Positions 1-12,872 are shown, numbered from the stretch's first letter. The stretch is 64,000 nt of DNA from Campylorhamphus procurvoides (GCA_013396655.1 WBMV01001244.1:124001-188000); one strand, 5' to 3'. Made by a program: numbers and translations. Notes: generated from the sequence alone by a model not told the origin.

Positions 1-3000
1 TTCAGATTAAGGATGTTATTTAAATGCTGATGAATTTGTAAATATTTTGTGTTCTGTAATGCTTTCCAGTATTACAATATAATAATGTTCCCTATATGGA
101 AATCTGTTCCTTTGGTTTACTTTCTCACATGCTTTGCAATACTCTGTTCTTAATTAAACATTTCTCTAGGCCTCTAGGATCACTTTTCTCCATTCAAACT
201 ATAAAGCCAAAGATAAGAGAAGAACAGAATCAAATTCTTCCTTTTACAGCTGCTTTCTTAAATTGCAAAAAATCTACCAGAAATTTAGGAAAGCCTGATG
301 TTTCATAAATTTGCCCTGACTGTCAGAGAAATTTGCTTTAATGGCATTTGTAGAGACAGTTACCAACAAAGGAGGCATGACAGCTCTGAGGAAACTTCTT
401 ATTTAATAAAATAATACAAAACCAATAAATAAATAAAAATTAATAACTAGAATTAATAAAAACTCAAAAAATTTAAAAGCCCTTAATTACATTTTTTAAA
501 AATTCAATAAATCAACTTTTGCTAACTTTAAAAATGTTTTCCTTCCTTTCTTCTTTGTGATGACTTTTCTTATCTCTGGTTAACAAGTGGGTGCTCTGTT
601 TCTTCCTTAGCTTCATGTATTTTAGAAACATAAACCAACCTAAACCCACAGGGTTCCAGGTTCATTTTCAGAACTGAAAACAGCATTCTGTGTGATTATA
701 GGTGAAAAGGTCTAATTAGAAGTGACCTCCACAGTCAAGACTACAGAAGATTTAGCTGCTAACTTCATGTAAATCAAGGACAGTGCTGCTTACATGCTTG
801 AAATCTACTCACAACCTAGCAAAACTTTCAACTTTAGACCTAAGGTTTTAAGTCTGGCTCTAGGCCCTGCTCCAACTGACCTGTTCAACTATCACTTCTG
901 TGACCCAGCAAGGGTATACAAATGTACTAAACCTAACAATGTTCAACTATTCAGTATGGTATCATCACAGTTCTGGTATCTCTTATGTTGAATTTCCATT
1001 ACCTTGAGGATCTTAGTGTCTTGTTTTGCACAATGTAGATGAATTCTTGTTGAGAATGATGCTTTAAATTACCTGCTATTCCTTCAGGAAAGTGATATTG
1101 GAGTTCACATAGATGTGAAATGATGTGTATGATCTGTGGATCATCCTCCGAAATTGTCTACTGTCTGCTCAGCAGAGGTAAAACAAAGCAAAAAATTATT
1201 AACAAAGGTCTTGGAACAAGTTGAAAACTTCATTGTACTACACTACAAATCCAATTCTTGCATAATGTATTTCTTTCAGATCATCCCAACTTAAATGTAT
1301 TTAGCTGGATTACAAAAGTCTCAGAGAAAGTAAATCAGATGGGCAGTCTTCCAGAATTCATGAATGCTATGATTTCTGTGTAGTTCTTTGCAGTAAGGTC
1401 TTGTGACTAGCTTTACGTTGGTTCTAATTCCAATCTTCATTAAAAACATGAATTATATCCATCCTGTTATCTCTCTTCACATTTTTGGATATGGTCTCTG
1501 TATGAAGAAAGGTTAAGCAGTCTGGGAGTTCTTCAGTTTGCAAAAGGTCTGACTAAGAAGAGCTATGACAAAGGCCTACAGAATCATGATTGGCATGGTA
1601 GAGATTATGAACAAGGCATATTATTCAGAATTTGTCATTAAAAAAAAAAGGGGCAAGAGAATCCAGTAATAAGAATATTCAAAATATTTGAAACAACGTA
1701 TGATTAAGTTATGAATCCCATTGCCAGAGTATTGCAATATTTAAGATTGATAGGTTCAAAAATAAAATTGATAGAAAGCAGTTCCATCCATGTCTGTTAA
1801 ATAGGGTGATTCTGACCCAATCTCCCGAGACATGCTAAACAAAATTTGGATTTAATGCTATGTTCAGAGATACCTAAATATGATCTCTACTGTAGCCTGT
1901 TTATTAACAGTGTTTTTCCCAAGGGTGTTTCTGCTAAATGTAATGCAGAATAAGATGAATTTCAAAGAAACAAACCCACCCTAAGCTCCAATATAAAAAC
2001 GGATATACAAATTACATTCAAAGAGTTACATTATCTCTGCATTTTAAATGCGAAAGAGACTACATTTTGGCTGAGGGGGTATTTATTTATTTATTCTCTT
2101 TTTTTTCTTCCTCCTTTTTTTTTTGGTAAACCACATTGCCTTTTCTTTGAACAATTTTCCTTTTAAAGCATTTTAAATTTGCTGGTTTTATTATTAAGAG
2201 TAATGAAAATTTTCTTTTACATCAATGATTTTGCATGAAGAACTTACGGAGTGTAAGAATTTTTTTTTTCCTCAGAATCCCAGAATCATAAAATGATCTT
2301 TTCATTCTTATCTGCTACTACTGATAATTTTGGGTTATGCCTGAATCAATTAATAAATCATGTTTCTGAACACAGGAAAAGTAATATGTGGTACTTGGCA
2401 TTCACCTAAGGTAGAAACAGGAGTAGTCATACATTCAGTATGTAAACTAAACAGAAAATATACACAAACATTAATTTAAGGACCCTGGCTAATGTTTATT
2501 CAAGCTGTAGAAATATTTGTTATTGAGAAACAATACAAAAATAAAGAGAAGGGAAAAGATGTTTAAATATTAATTACGTGCTGAATGGAATGTAGAGAGA
2601 TGGTTCATGGAAACTAGTTCCTTAGTAAATGGTACATTAATTTTCCAGAAAATCATTATACATACCAGTGAAATAGTAATAGCCATCACTAAGGTAGGTA
2701 CCTTAGAGATTATTTTTTCACTCTCATCTTACAGTATTAATAACAACCCTCAGGCATTTTTAAGATGCTTATCACCCTGATATGCATGTACTTGTTGTCT
2801 AACCTTGTCATAAAGCATTTAGAAATGTGTAGAAAAGAATAAAATCATCAGAACAGTTTCCTGGTAATAAGGACTAGCTGCACTTATTTCTTTCCTTGTG
2901 ATCAATGAGCCTCAGGAAATACTTTACAGCTCAACTGCTGTTGTTTAATCTACAAACAAACTTTCTCCATCTTGTATTCCACCAAGATCCTGATGTATTA

Positions 3001-3324
3001 GAGGGGCAGCTGTCGTATCAAGTGGCTATATTTAATCTTAACAGAGACATGAGAAAGATCTTGGGTTTGCCCCTGGATAATTAGTCTCATATCATGATTC
3101 ACCCTCTGCCAGACTGACAAACACATCCCGACCTGTTCCTGGATCCTATATAGCCTGTATGTACAGTAACCTTCATCCACAATCTCAGTTATCCTGCTTG
3201 TCTGACATGTCTGTCATCTGGAAATGTAGAATGTCCACATGTTAGATCACTGTGAATTTAGCAGATACTTTCTCCCTGTTAAGGTTTGAACTGGTATCTT
3301 TCTGTTCAACTGTTTTCTGTGTCA
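1..3324. other. Unannotated A+T-rich DNA, no gene seen
   Basis: I see no gene. The open frames here are under 75 codons, resemble nothing I know and have no convincing splice context. The stretch holds an A/T-only-like tract at about 400-490, a short A run near 1640-1652 and a pyrimidine-rich tract at about 2080-2125. A short string at about 2272-2300 resembles the end of a CR1 element on the minus strand, but the similarity stops at once. Confidence 0.6.
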
Positions 3325-3635
3325 ACAGAGGTGCCAAGCAGGCGGCAATGTTGTAGCGGTGATCAGGGGATTCATGAATATAAATGTGCTTGTAAACCTG
3401 AGCAGTGTGTGCTGCACTAATGGCCTTCTGCCTCTGCCAGCCCAAGAGGAGGAAAGGACATGTTCATGTGTGCTTGTATCTGCTGTGAGCCGTGAGTATG
3501 GGGGCTGCTGTGGGCAGCATCTTGTCTGTGGCTCTCTGAGTGACGCTCTATGTCTCTGTCTTCTGTCTTCTGTGTGTGTGTGTGTGTGTGTGATACACAT
3601 TCAGCCTCACTGCTGGTCAACCCTACAAGCAGAAA
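3325..3635 (+). repeat. Unidentified interspersed repeat, copy 1 (plus orientation)
   Basis: This stretch is more G+C-rich than its flanks and is clearly related to the reverse complement of 6808-7095. Shared landmarks in the same order are a TGATCAGGGGAT string near 3359, GTGCTTGTRAACCTG near 3386, an AAGAGGAGGA string near 3445, CTGTGGGCAGCA/CAGGGGCCAGCA near 3508, and a run of TG repeats. The copies have diverged by many substitutions and small indels. Open frames occur in both copies (105 codons here, 88 in the other) and their translations can be partly aligned. That follows from the DNA homology and is not proof of a gene. The family is not recognised. An LTR or an internal piece of an endogenous retrovirus is the most likely identity, by inference. 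Ends are approximate. Confidence 0.6.
3571..3592. repeat. (TG)11 microsatellite
   Basis: Eleven uninterrupted TG units lie inside the unidentified repeat. The minus-strand copy has only a short interrupted TG/GTCT stretch at the matching place (about 6840-6860), so the array grew after the two copies separated. Confidence 0.9.
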
Positions 3636-6600
3636 AAGTATCAGCTGCATCCATTTGCCTTGGATGGAGACTCTGAGGTCTCAGGGTTGGACGCAGTGGC
3701 TGGACAGGAGAAACCCCAACATCCAAAGCTGCTGGAGGCAGCAGATGCTTCTAACACCCATTAAGGCATACAAATTGAAATTACAACATTTATATATATT
3801 ATGATCTTATACTGGATTGATACATACAGTGTGTCAATGCCATTTTTTTGTTGCATCTGTTACGTATTTTCTGATTTTATTCTGAATTTACAGGATATGA
3901 AAATCATGCTAGGTATTGAAAAGTTCAGAAATCGTTCTACCTATGCAAAGTAAGATTATAAATTTAATAAAAATTATATGCAATCATAGATTGCAAACCA
4001 GGAGATCTTTTTTCAGATTGTACTTAATGGAAAATTCCACTTGAACTGATCAGAGGATTTTTATTACACAATAATTTGATGCAGAAAAGCAACGTTATCT
4101 CTCTTATAGAGAGTTAAAAGAGAGATTATAAATCAGAACTCTCATCTCCTTTCTAAGATACTGTTAACAATTTCAATGTTAGTATTCCTGTTCTGTTGTG
4201 TTCCTCTGAAATAAACCCTCACCATTCCACAGCCTAAAACACATAGAGAGCTTTTCCATCCATTTTGTTTAACTGGAATCAAATAATTTTGCACAGAGCA
4301 TATCTGTAGTCATGAGATTCATCTGCACAAGTCTTTTGATTGTTTGTATGAGTCTTTACTAAGTACCAATCACCTTCTCTTTCAGTCTATTTTTCAACTA
4401 TTTATTGCTATAAGGCTAAAAAGTTTACAAATAGATTTGACTGCTTTTGTAGGCTAATTGAATTATATGAGTTTCAATCTAAGGAGGCTAAAATAATTTA
4501 GCTCTTTCTTTTTGGACTGCGCAAGCAATTGATACAGACACTTTCATATTGATAAAAATTGATACACGGCTCTTTCAAAAAACAAATTATTTAACACATG
4601 ATAAGCAATGTTCAGTATCTGAAAATGCTATTTCTAAATACACTGTGACATTTTGTATAAATAAACTTGAAAATTAAATCCTAATAATGGCCCCCCCACC
4701 ATTTTCAGAGGTAAATCACATATGCTGTTTGTAAAGAAAGGAGCATTTCAGCTTCTGAGGTAACAAACATTTGCCCGACATTGGTGTTTAATTCACACTA
4801 TCATGAGAAGCAGAACCAAGGACTATCCCTGGTTTGTACATGAAGGACAGTGTTCCGTTGTACCTGCACTGGTTATCATAAAGTGTATTCCTCCCAAGAA
4901 GAACTCTCTTGATAAATACTCCTGCTATTAAAATGCTGGGTTTAAAGGGCATATTTCTCTGCCAACACAGCACTTACATCCTTCACTTTCCTGACTTCCT
5001 ATCCAGCTCCTTACATGGGTCCAGATAAATTTCATCTAATGTCATTGATTTTAGTACATTGACTAGTACATCCACAAATGGACTTATATGAATAACCTTA
5101 AGATAAATATAATAACTAGTGAATTAATTTTCCAGTTCTGAATTGTAACTTAAAAAGCTGTCTATACTTACTCTGAAAGATGTAGAGTTATATGCTGTGG
5201 TGACTGTATGATTTATTTTACCTGAATCTAAAATACTCTTTTTTTCCCCTTTTATTGGGAGGATTTTTTTTCACCTTTTAAGGAAGATTTAAGCAATGAA
5301 TCTCAGTGAAGCATTGTAATTCCCCTTATCATCAGTGGAGGGATACCAGCACCCAGAAAGGGCAATTAATCATACCCATATATATATTTTTTTTTTCTTT
5401 GAGAAATGATCCGGTTGGAATTATATCATATTTATTATGTTGCAATCACTCTTACATAGGTTCTGCTCCAGATACTGGTGTTTACTTCATTGCAAATGCA
5501 GCATGGCAAAAAGTGTAGAGTGATGTAGCCAGCAGCGAAGGAGAAGCTGGCTACCACAAATTTCTCTGCTGTGAATGCTGTACCCCTGCTGGTAGTACCA
5601 AATCCTTTACAACATGCCAGAATTATTCATTACTTTCATGTAGTTAGGTAGAAAGCATGTAAAACAAACCAAAAGATTCAACCCTGAAAAACTGTGAAAA
5701 AACGAAGAAAATCAGGAAAATTAGACTTTTGTTTAGAATTTTTTTTATTTTTGCATTAATTCTGAAAATGAATAGTCGTGTTTTAAATCTCTTGTGTGGG
5801 GGTAAATCCAGTAACTGTTGTGCGTGGTGACTGCTCATTTTGGTGTCCAAATCAGTATCTGTCCGAAAACATTTCGATGCATTGTAAATCATTTTCTCAA
5901 GTAGTGTAGATCACTAATTTCCTTTGGAAGAGAACCAGCCAACATGTTATTCAGGACACACCTGGAGGGCAATTTGCTTGACTCAAGTTTTATGAAAGAG
6001 AAATGACACAATGTTAATTTGCTTTTAAACTCCTTGCCATGTCTAGAAGTTAAATAATCAGTTGGAGAGACCAAACTGAATACATTGAGATATCAGCCAT
6101 GCAGGCTGCTTATTTTACTTGATTATGAGCTGTTAACATGTTCGCATTTCCCACACTGGGCCTTTTCAGAAATCCTAGTGACAAATCCTTTGCTAATTTA
6201 TATTCCACTTGAATTTTAAGAATATATGTCCACAGAGTTTGATTTTAAATGTTTCTGATTTTTTTTGTCTCTGCGTTGTTACTGGTTTTATTACTTTACA
6301 TCGTGACTGACTATATGTGGCATGGGAGAAATATGCAGTTCTACAGAAGGTATATTTGTAAATAAAGTCTATAAGAACACTCAAGCTCAGGATCTGATTA
6401 ATTTATGTGTTTACAAACATTCATATTCAAATATTAATATGCAATTTATACTATTAATTTATTAATTGATCAATTAATACATGGCAACTATTTGCATAAA
6501 TATGTTATCAGTCTCCATCATCAGTAATGCTAGCAACAGCTGTAATCATAATATTTAATCTACCTTTCAGTTAAACTTAACTCAGTTGATTTGGATGATT

Positions 6601-6807
6601 GGAAGTCTCTGGAATCCAGTCTTTCATCATAGAGGATTTCACTGGAAAAGTTAATAGACTAAATTTAACTAGGATGCACCCATACCAGATTATCTTTCCC
6701 AAGTCACTATCTTAATGCTAACATATTGTGGCTACCACCTCCAGCACCTACAGGCCTAGAATTCCTTCTGTATATCCTGATGCCAAGAGACATCTCTGGT
6801 CGACTGA
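3636..6807. other. Unannotated A+T-rich DNA, no gene seen
   Basis: No gene, exon or recognised repeat is supported. It holds a C run at about 4687-4695, a TA/T tract at about 5380-5398, and the perfect palindrome at 6461-6478. The open frames (up to 82 codons) look like chance frames in A+T-rich DNA. Confidence 0.55.
6461..6478. repeat. 18-bp perfect palindrome
   Basis: The sequence ATTAATTGATCAATTAAT equals its own reverse complement. It lies in very A+T-rich DNA, where such palindromes can arise by chance. No function is implied. Confidence 0.8.
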
Positions 6808-7624
6808 GGGATGTGGCTTCGTTTCAACCAGTGGTAAGTTTTACACAGACACACAGAGGACATAGACATGGAGAGTCCCACAGATAACCAGAGATAAAGT
6901 GCTGGCCCCTGCAGCTCCTGCACTGAGGACTCACACCAGCCAACAGGCACACACAGCCAAGTCCGCTCCTCCTCTTGGTCTGACAGAAGTGGAAGGTCAC
7001 TAATGCAGCACACACACCACTGCGCAGGTTCACAAGCACGTGCACATCAGCCGATCCCCTGATCATCAGCACAGCCCCCCTGCCTGCCAAGCACCCCTAC
7101 CCAGATTCCAGCCTCTACCCACCCCATGGGTCCCTAAGTCAGTGCCTGGTCCTGCTGGGTGTTCATTGCAGACACTCACTTGTCCCACAGGTAACCCCCC
7201 ACTGTGGGTCTTCCTGAATAAGAACACAGACACTCCACCCACCTGATAGCCCTGCCCGGAACCGGGGCTTTCTACTCCCCAGCTGGTATCAGCTTCAAGT
7301 TTGCCAGCAACTCCACACTTGCACCCCACGCAGACCCAGTCTGGGGGCAGGAATAGGTGCTAGCCCCCAGAAGCTGGCACCTGACACACATGTTGTGCCT
7401 TACAATTCTGGTCCAGCTGCCACTGCTGAACCCCTCATTTTTCTCACTCATACCCATCTCTTTGGTAGCTGTTTTTGGGACACACACTGCTCCCACTCCA
7501 GTGGCTGGAGGTTAATGACCCCAGTGATCCTAGTAGCTGACCCCACAGGGCAGGGGCATCTACTATCAGACCCCTCTCACCAGGTCCCCAGAAGGTGACA
7601 CTGAGCCTTTACTGCACTGACACA
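6808..7624 (-). repeat. Unidentified interspersed repeat, copy 2 (minus orientation), G+C-rich
   Basis: This block stands out from the A+T-rich flanks by its G+C content. Its left part (6808-7095), read on the minus strand, matches the repeat at 3325-3635. The rest (7096-7624) extends the element upstream in its own orientation and has no second copy in the window. On the minus strand the block would begin TGTGTCAGTG at 7624, which fits an LTR-type TG start. I could not find a matching target duplication, so the retroviral identity is not proven. Minus-strand open frames of 88, 87 and 74 codons lie inside it. They overlap in different frames and have no recognisable domain, so I do not call a gene. 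Confidence 0.5.
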
Positions 7625-10600
7625 TGAGATAGGGAGTAACATTTCTGAGAGGTTGTTAAAAGAAGATTTAATAAGAAGACAGGACAGACTGAAGTGCTCA
7701 GATACAGGGTTCTGCTCTGAAAGCATTCTGATCAGCTCTATTTTACATCTGACCTGCCCCTTCTATACCCCTTTCCTCCTATTTGTTTCTCCTCAATCTT
7801 CTTCCCTTAATCTTTCTTTAATAACTTTTGCATAGTCCCAAAATTTCTCCCTGTGACATCCCGATTCCTCATGTTTCTGCTGTTTCTCCTCTTTGTACCA
7901 GTTACTAAGGTCAGGTTGGTCATCTCCAAAGCTGTCCCTGCAGTTTCTAATGATTTATCAATTAATGATAGGAAATTTTGTGAGAGGTGGGGAGGTTTGC
8001 CTCCACTAGCCCTTATCTACAGTTTTTTTCTCTCTTTGTGTTATCACTTCCCCCATTAGTTATTATTACCTTTTGAATAGAAAACATCCTGTATCAGATA
8101 ACCTGAATACAAGTGATGCCCATACATTCCATATAATTTCACATTATGAATTAGATATTCTATATTAAGCAGGATAAATCTATCCCTAAACATAAAAAAA
8201 AGAAAAAAATCCAATACCATCAAGCTTATCTGTATTTCTGAAATATTTTGCCACAAATATCATGTTGCAACATATTTCCCATTGTCCAGATCAGCAGCTG
8301 CTTCTGTCAGTAAAAACTTGATTTATACAACCTGAGGAAATGCTATAGAATACGTCTTAAAGAAGAAAATTATAAATCAATGTACTTCACCTGTTGTCTG
8401 ATATAAGGTCTCTTTGACTTTCTTATTATAGCAGGAAAGTGGTTAACTTAATGGCTCTGAAAATTAGTACTTTTATTATAGCAGTAGTGTAAAATCTGTG
8501 AAATTAAATTTATAATTATACTATGCCAAACACATTTAGGAAACAATTATTTAAAATAAGATTTTTTTTTACTTTAAATATATCACCATGGTTTTTTTAT
8601 TTCATTTTTTACTGAGCTCCTTGATTGAAAACTTTTAAGTTGAAGAAAATGTATAGACATAGTCTCTCTGGTTTCACCAGCCTTTAGTGGCAGCCTTTAG
8701 TAGGACAATGTAAACTGCTGTGACATAATGAAATTTAACTTTTAACATAACCTTGTATTACTAAAAGGCAGTCTAAGCTATTTTAATGTTACCAGCAATC
8801 TGCTGGCAAAAACAGCCTGTAAAAAATTAAACACACCCTAGTCCTGCCAGAAGATAAATCACTTAAAATTATAGACTACCTCTCCTGGTTGAACCTCGTG
8901 GATTAATTCTGTCTACACCATCTGTGTATTTAAAAAAGTGCTCAAGAGGTTTATAAAATGGCATTCAGTTCTATGTAGATTTGCAGTTACTCACACAAGA
9001 CTAAGCATTTAACAGCACACTGGTATGCTTGGTTTCTGAGGCAGACAGTCTAGCATGACAGTGGGTTTTACACCTGGTTAATACAGTGTCTTCAAATATC
9101 TGATCAGCTCTTCTACAGTCACTGGGTCAGTACTGTTATTAATTTCTACTTTTGTTCAGATGCTTGGGTTCATTATGAAAAATCTAAACTCAATAAGCTA
9201 AACTTAGACCTTAATACTTCTCATTCTATTACTTTCTATGTTTCCACTATGGAAAATAAATACTATGGTTTTCTGATACAGGACTTGCAGTACTGGAAAA
9301 TGTTATGGACAACAGGGAAATAATTTATTTCCTAAATATCAGATAAGTTCATGAAGGGGGAAATATTTCATTCACTTATTGTAATGTGGTATTAGATTAC
9401 AGAAGTAAATTCAGATAAATTTCCCATGTGAAGGTTCCAAAACACAAATCCATGTATCATGATATTGGGAAAAATGCATTCCAATTTACTAGCTAAGTAT
9501 CTGCACGGCAGTTAAATAAGACAAAAGACCAGCTGTAATAAAATATATGCATATCATAAATACATGTTAATTTGAGATAATAATAAATAATTACTTTGGT
9601 ACACAGCTACATTCAGTAGCATGGCAAGAAAGAGAGTTATAGCTCATTATTAGGTGAAACTACAATGAAGACCAGCACTGATATTAAATCTTCCTGAAAC
9701 AAGACATACATTTGTAAACACCTTTGGTTTGAACAAATCCAAGGTAGATGAATGTAAGAAAACAAAGATGTTTCCACTGAGTGGCCTAAAAAGTGCCAAT
9801 CTCGAAATGAACATATCCCAGGAAAAAAAGACATAATATACCATGTGTTACTATTTGTGAGTCAAATATTTAAATGTCTGTGTGGGTGCATATATGTCAT
9901 ACACAAAAACACAAATTACGCATGATTTTACATCTGTATACATATAACATATTTATAGATGGATAGATAGGTGGTTAAGTAGCTAGCTAGAGACAAAGGA
10001 AGAGGTATTTATGGATATACAATTCAGTAATTGACAGATACTCAACTGGAGATCCAAAGACATGAATTTCAGCACTGTTCAGGTCTTAAACCAAAGGCTA
10101 TGTCACTTCCAGCATGCATAATTTTAAACAGAGAGGAAATGACATCTAGAGGATATACTTGCCATATTATTTCTTTTTGAATCTCTGGTTACTCAAAAGG
10201 CTATTTAGCCTGCTCAGAAACTGTAATCTTAAAGAATAGTAGACTTTTAGGTTTGCAACAGAAATAGACATTGAAGTATATATATATATGTTTAGAAGGA
10301 GAGCAAGAGAGTTCACTGTTTGAGGAATTATGAAATGCAATAGATAGAATAGCCACAATTCTTGAGCAAGTACTACAGAGAGTACAGGTAGATTATTAAA
10401 AGAGTAAGCCTAAATTCTGTATTGTAAAGGGAACGTTTTTCTGACAGCTTATATCTGAACTGGCACTTCTCTTGAGGATTAGTGGCACATCATTTTCTCT
10501 TTCTATTCAGTCTAGCTGTCTTATATACAGAACATAGACAAAAGAATTTTATTATTCTCTCTACATCCAGTCTGCCAGCCTGCTGTGAGCAGAAACAGTA

Positions 10601-10794
10601 ACTTTCTGTAAAGAAATGTACTTCTTAAATGACCATATTATCTGCAGTTTACTCTCAACTGCTTTTTCTTTCTTCTAAAAATCTTAATTTCTAATCAGAC
10701 TTGACAATGTCATTTTATAAAGAGCCTGCTGGTGAAAACAAGACCAATTCCTGCTGAGTGTTATACACACCTACCTTGCTTTAAAGACAAATAC
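7625..10794. other. Unannotated A+T-rich DNA, no gene seen
   Basis: Nothing here supports a gene. The first 450 bases, next to the G+C-rich repeat, are pyrimidine-rich and may be more of that element, but I cannot align them to anything. A short GATA/GATG tract lies at about 9955-9975 and a TA run at about 10277-10290. Confidence 0.5.
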
Positions 10795-10830
10795 TGTCAC
10801 GGAATCTACAATAAATGAGCTTCCTCCCTT

Positions 10831-10836
10831 TTTATT
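10831..10836 (-). terminator. Polyadenylation signal AATAAA of LTR A
   Basis: AATAAA on the minus strand, about 36 bp from the LTR end. The position suits the R region of a retroviral LTR. Confidence 0.5.
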
Positions 10837-10996
10837 AAGACCTCTCCTTTCCCACTATTACAGAGAGAAAAAAAGTGAGGAGTAATAAATGAAAAAATAA
10901 CAATTTCCACACTAAACATTTAACAGCAAGAACAACAATACAAACAAAACAGTTCAACCCAACGACAGAGATCGCCTCTAGTTTCCCCCCCCACCT

Positions 10997-11005
10997 CTTT
11001 TTATA
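10997..11005 (-). promoter_or_regulatory. TATA box of LTR A
   Basis: TATAAAAAG on the minus strand, about 160 bp before the AATAAA of the same LTR. The position suits the U3/R boundary. Present activity is unknown. Confidence 0.5.
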
Positions 11006-11772
11006 CAGACATATATATGTATATTGGTGACCAGCACGTGCTTCTCTCTTCCCCACAGGAGAGAAAAAGAAGGAATAGCGTGGCAAAGTAAGTTCCTGTG
11101 GTTCAACACCACCTCCTCGAGCTAGGCTAAAATAAACAAACAACAAAACCAACGAGCAAAAGTGACAAAGCAAGAACCTGGAAAACTATTTTGTCAGGAA
11201 TGAGTTATCCTGACAGAAGAACCGACTCTGGAAGTGGCCACAGTGGCAAAGTGATGACTCCAGCCTTGGAGCAGCCCCTGGGGCAGACGCCAGCAGCAGA
11301 AATGGTGACTTTTGGGTTTACAGCGGCTGGAGCTCACACGGGATATTACTGACAAGCTCTCCTGGAGCAGCTCCCGGAGTATGCAGCCACAGCAAGCTGA
11401 AAGCTTTGGTTCCAGGTGGCTTGGCTCCTAAGCAGGTGGACAGCCGCAGGGACAGTGAGACCCCCGCAGTGGCCACAGTTTTAATTTTGCTTTCATTTTC
11501 TCCCTGCCTACAGTGGAGAGGGGACAGCCTCGGGCTGCTCTGATGCCAGTACAGCTCAGTTCTGCTCTTCTCCTGCGGAAACAGCACCCCATGACTGGTG
11601 GCAGCAGAAAGGCGGTCACAGATGGAATCCTTTCTCCGTCTGCCACACCAGCATCTTTCTCTTTCCTCCCCCACTCCCCGGCTCAGGTGGGGGTTCATTC
11701 TTAAAGAAGCAGTGCCTCCAAAACAATGTTGGGAAAAGGGAATAAAATACAAAACCTCCTTTAACCATGACA

Positions 11773-12151
11773 ACATCCTTTCAGGTTAAACTTAAAGAAG
11801 TACAGAAGTATAACCCACATTGACATCTGTTTAGACTTCCCATAGCAAGAAGCTAAATAAAATCATTTATTGCAACCAGAAGACAGCAGAGCAGAAAAAG
11901 ATTTCATTACTCTTCCTTCAAAAACAGATGCAGTAACAACAAAGTAGAGTTCTTGCTTTCTGACAGTTTTGAAGGTTTGGAAAAAGAATTGAGTAGGTGA
12001 CTCTGAACTGTTCATCTCTATTATTTATCCAGTTCAAATGTATAATCAGGTGAGCAGTTTTATTTTGTTCATTTTCCAATGTGAAGGTGTAAGATCCCAG
12101 TCCTAAAGCCACAAATTTAACTGGGAGTATTACTTTAAGAATATACAAGAC
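11773..12151. other. Spacer between two minus-strand LTRs, nothing recognised
   Basis: About 380 bases of ordinary A+T-rich sequence separate LTR A from LTR B. I see no retroviral coding remnant or primer-binding site. The LTR families differ, so this is probably host DNA between two independent insertions. A 160-codon minus-strand frame begins at 12400 inside LTR B and runs to 11918 in this spacer. It has no recognisable domain. Confidence 0.5.
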
Positions 12152-12872
12152 TCCAAAAGTTTCACCCAACGAACTTTTGTGGGAGCCTTTGTTTTTTAAT
12201 ACCTTGAGATAGCCTAAAGAGAAGAAGCTACACACTTTTCCCGAGGAGACGCTTTTAATTTTAGGAGGAAATACGGATTTTGACAAAGGTTTAAAAGGGG
12301 TAACATACAACCAAGCAGAGCATTGCACAAAGCACTGACCTAGGATATGCCAACTCATACAACTTAGCAGAGTATTATCTGTTGGTTTTAAGTTATCCAA
12401 GGAAGAACAGAGTAAAGAAAGAAAGAGATTAAGAGAAGGAAAAGCAGTAAAGAAAGAGAGAGAAGAATGAGTAAAGAAAGAATGAGAAAAGAGATTATGA
12501 AAAGATATTAACCAAAAAAATAGGTAAGAGTCCTACAGAAATCTGACTCCACATGGTGATGGCAGGCTTCAGAAAAGAAAGAGGAAATGGATATCCTGTG
12601 CTTCTATATTTATGTGGTTTGGCCATCTGTGTGTGGCCCACTTCTCCCAGGTGGGACTGAGGGTGGTGTAGCCAATCAGAGGCTGGCTTAGGAGTTCCTA
12701 GGGTTGTGATGTGGGCAGGCTAGCAGGTTGCGCTTTTGACTGACAGCTATTCCACGTGGACTCTGTGCTGCAGCCCTGCCATGTGGGTTCTGTGCAGCCT
12801 ACCCCCTACACACACACAGGCTGATCCTGAGCCAATAATAAAATAATACTTTCACTGATCCAGTGTCTCACA
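12152..12872 (-). mobile_element. Endogenous retrovirus LTR, minus orientation (LTR B, same family as LTR E)
   Basis: This element is homologous to 37950-38666 along its length. Shared landmarks are TTTAATACCTTGAGATAGC (about 12195-12213), a GGGTAACATACAA string near 12297, a long purine tract (about 12400-12500), an ACACACAC run near 12811 and the end CCAATAATAA...GATCCAGTG...CACA. On the minus strand it begins TGTGAGACAC at 12872. A CCAAT box (AGCCAATCAG on the plus strand) lies near 12671. A 5-bp direct repeat, AAGAC, lies at 12147-12151 and 12874-12878, and the resulting length (about 721 bp) agrees with its relative (717 bp). The 3' end does not read a clean CA, so the far boundary is less certain. 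There is no adjoining retroviral coding sequence. Confidence 0.6.

Larger units (their letters stand above)
10795..11772 (-). mobile_element. Solo LTR of an endogenous retrovirus, about 978 bp, minus orientation (LTR A)
   Basis: Read on the minus strand, the element starts TGTCATGG at 11772 and ends CCGTGACA at 10795. The two ends form an inverted repeat (TGTCATGG / TGTCACGG), as expected of a retroviral LTR. A TATA-type box (TATAAAAAG) lies at 11005-10997 and a polyadenylation signal (AATAAA) at 10836-10831. This gives a U3 of roughly 750-800 bp, an R of about 150 bp and a very short U5. The block is richer in G+C than its flanks. The flanks (AAATAC left, ACATCC right) match in only 4 of 6 positions, so the target duplication is decayed or the ends are slightly off. 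Minus-strand open frames of 152 and 112 codons lie within it and are taken as LTR sequence, not genes. No retroviral genes adjoin it. Confidence 0.65.

Noticed and set aside
2272..2300. Possible CR1 3' end on the minus strand (AGAATCCCAGAATCATAAAA)
   Set aside because: The similarity covers about 25 bases only and the next blocks of CR1 are absent. It could be chance.
3322..3650. Overlapping open frames with Cys-Val or His-Thr repeats on both strands
   Set aside because: The repeats are translations of the (TG)11 microsatellite. The rest belongs to an interspersed repeat.
11318..11776. 152-codon minus-strand open frame
   Set aside because: It lies almost wholly within LTR A, which explains its G+C-rich content. 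The translation has no recognisable domain.
11918..12400. 160-codon minus-strand open frame
   Set aside because: It crosses the edge of LTR B into the spacer beside it, and the translation shows no known motif. A real gene would not be expected to end and begin that way.
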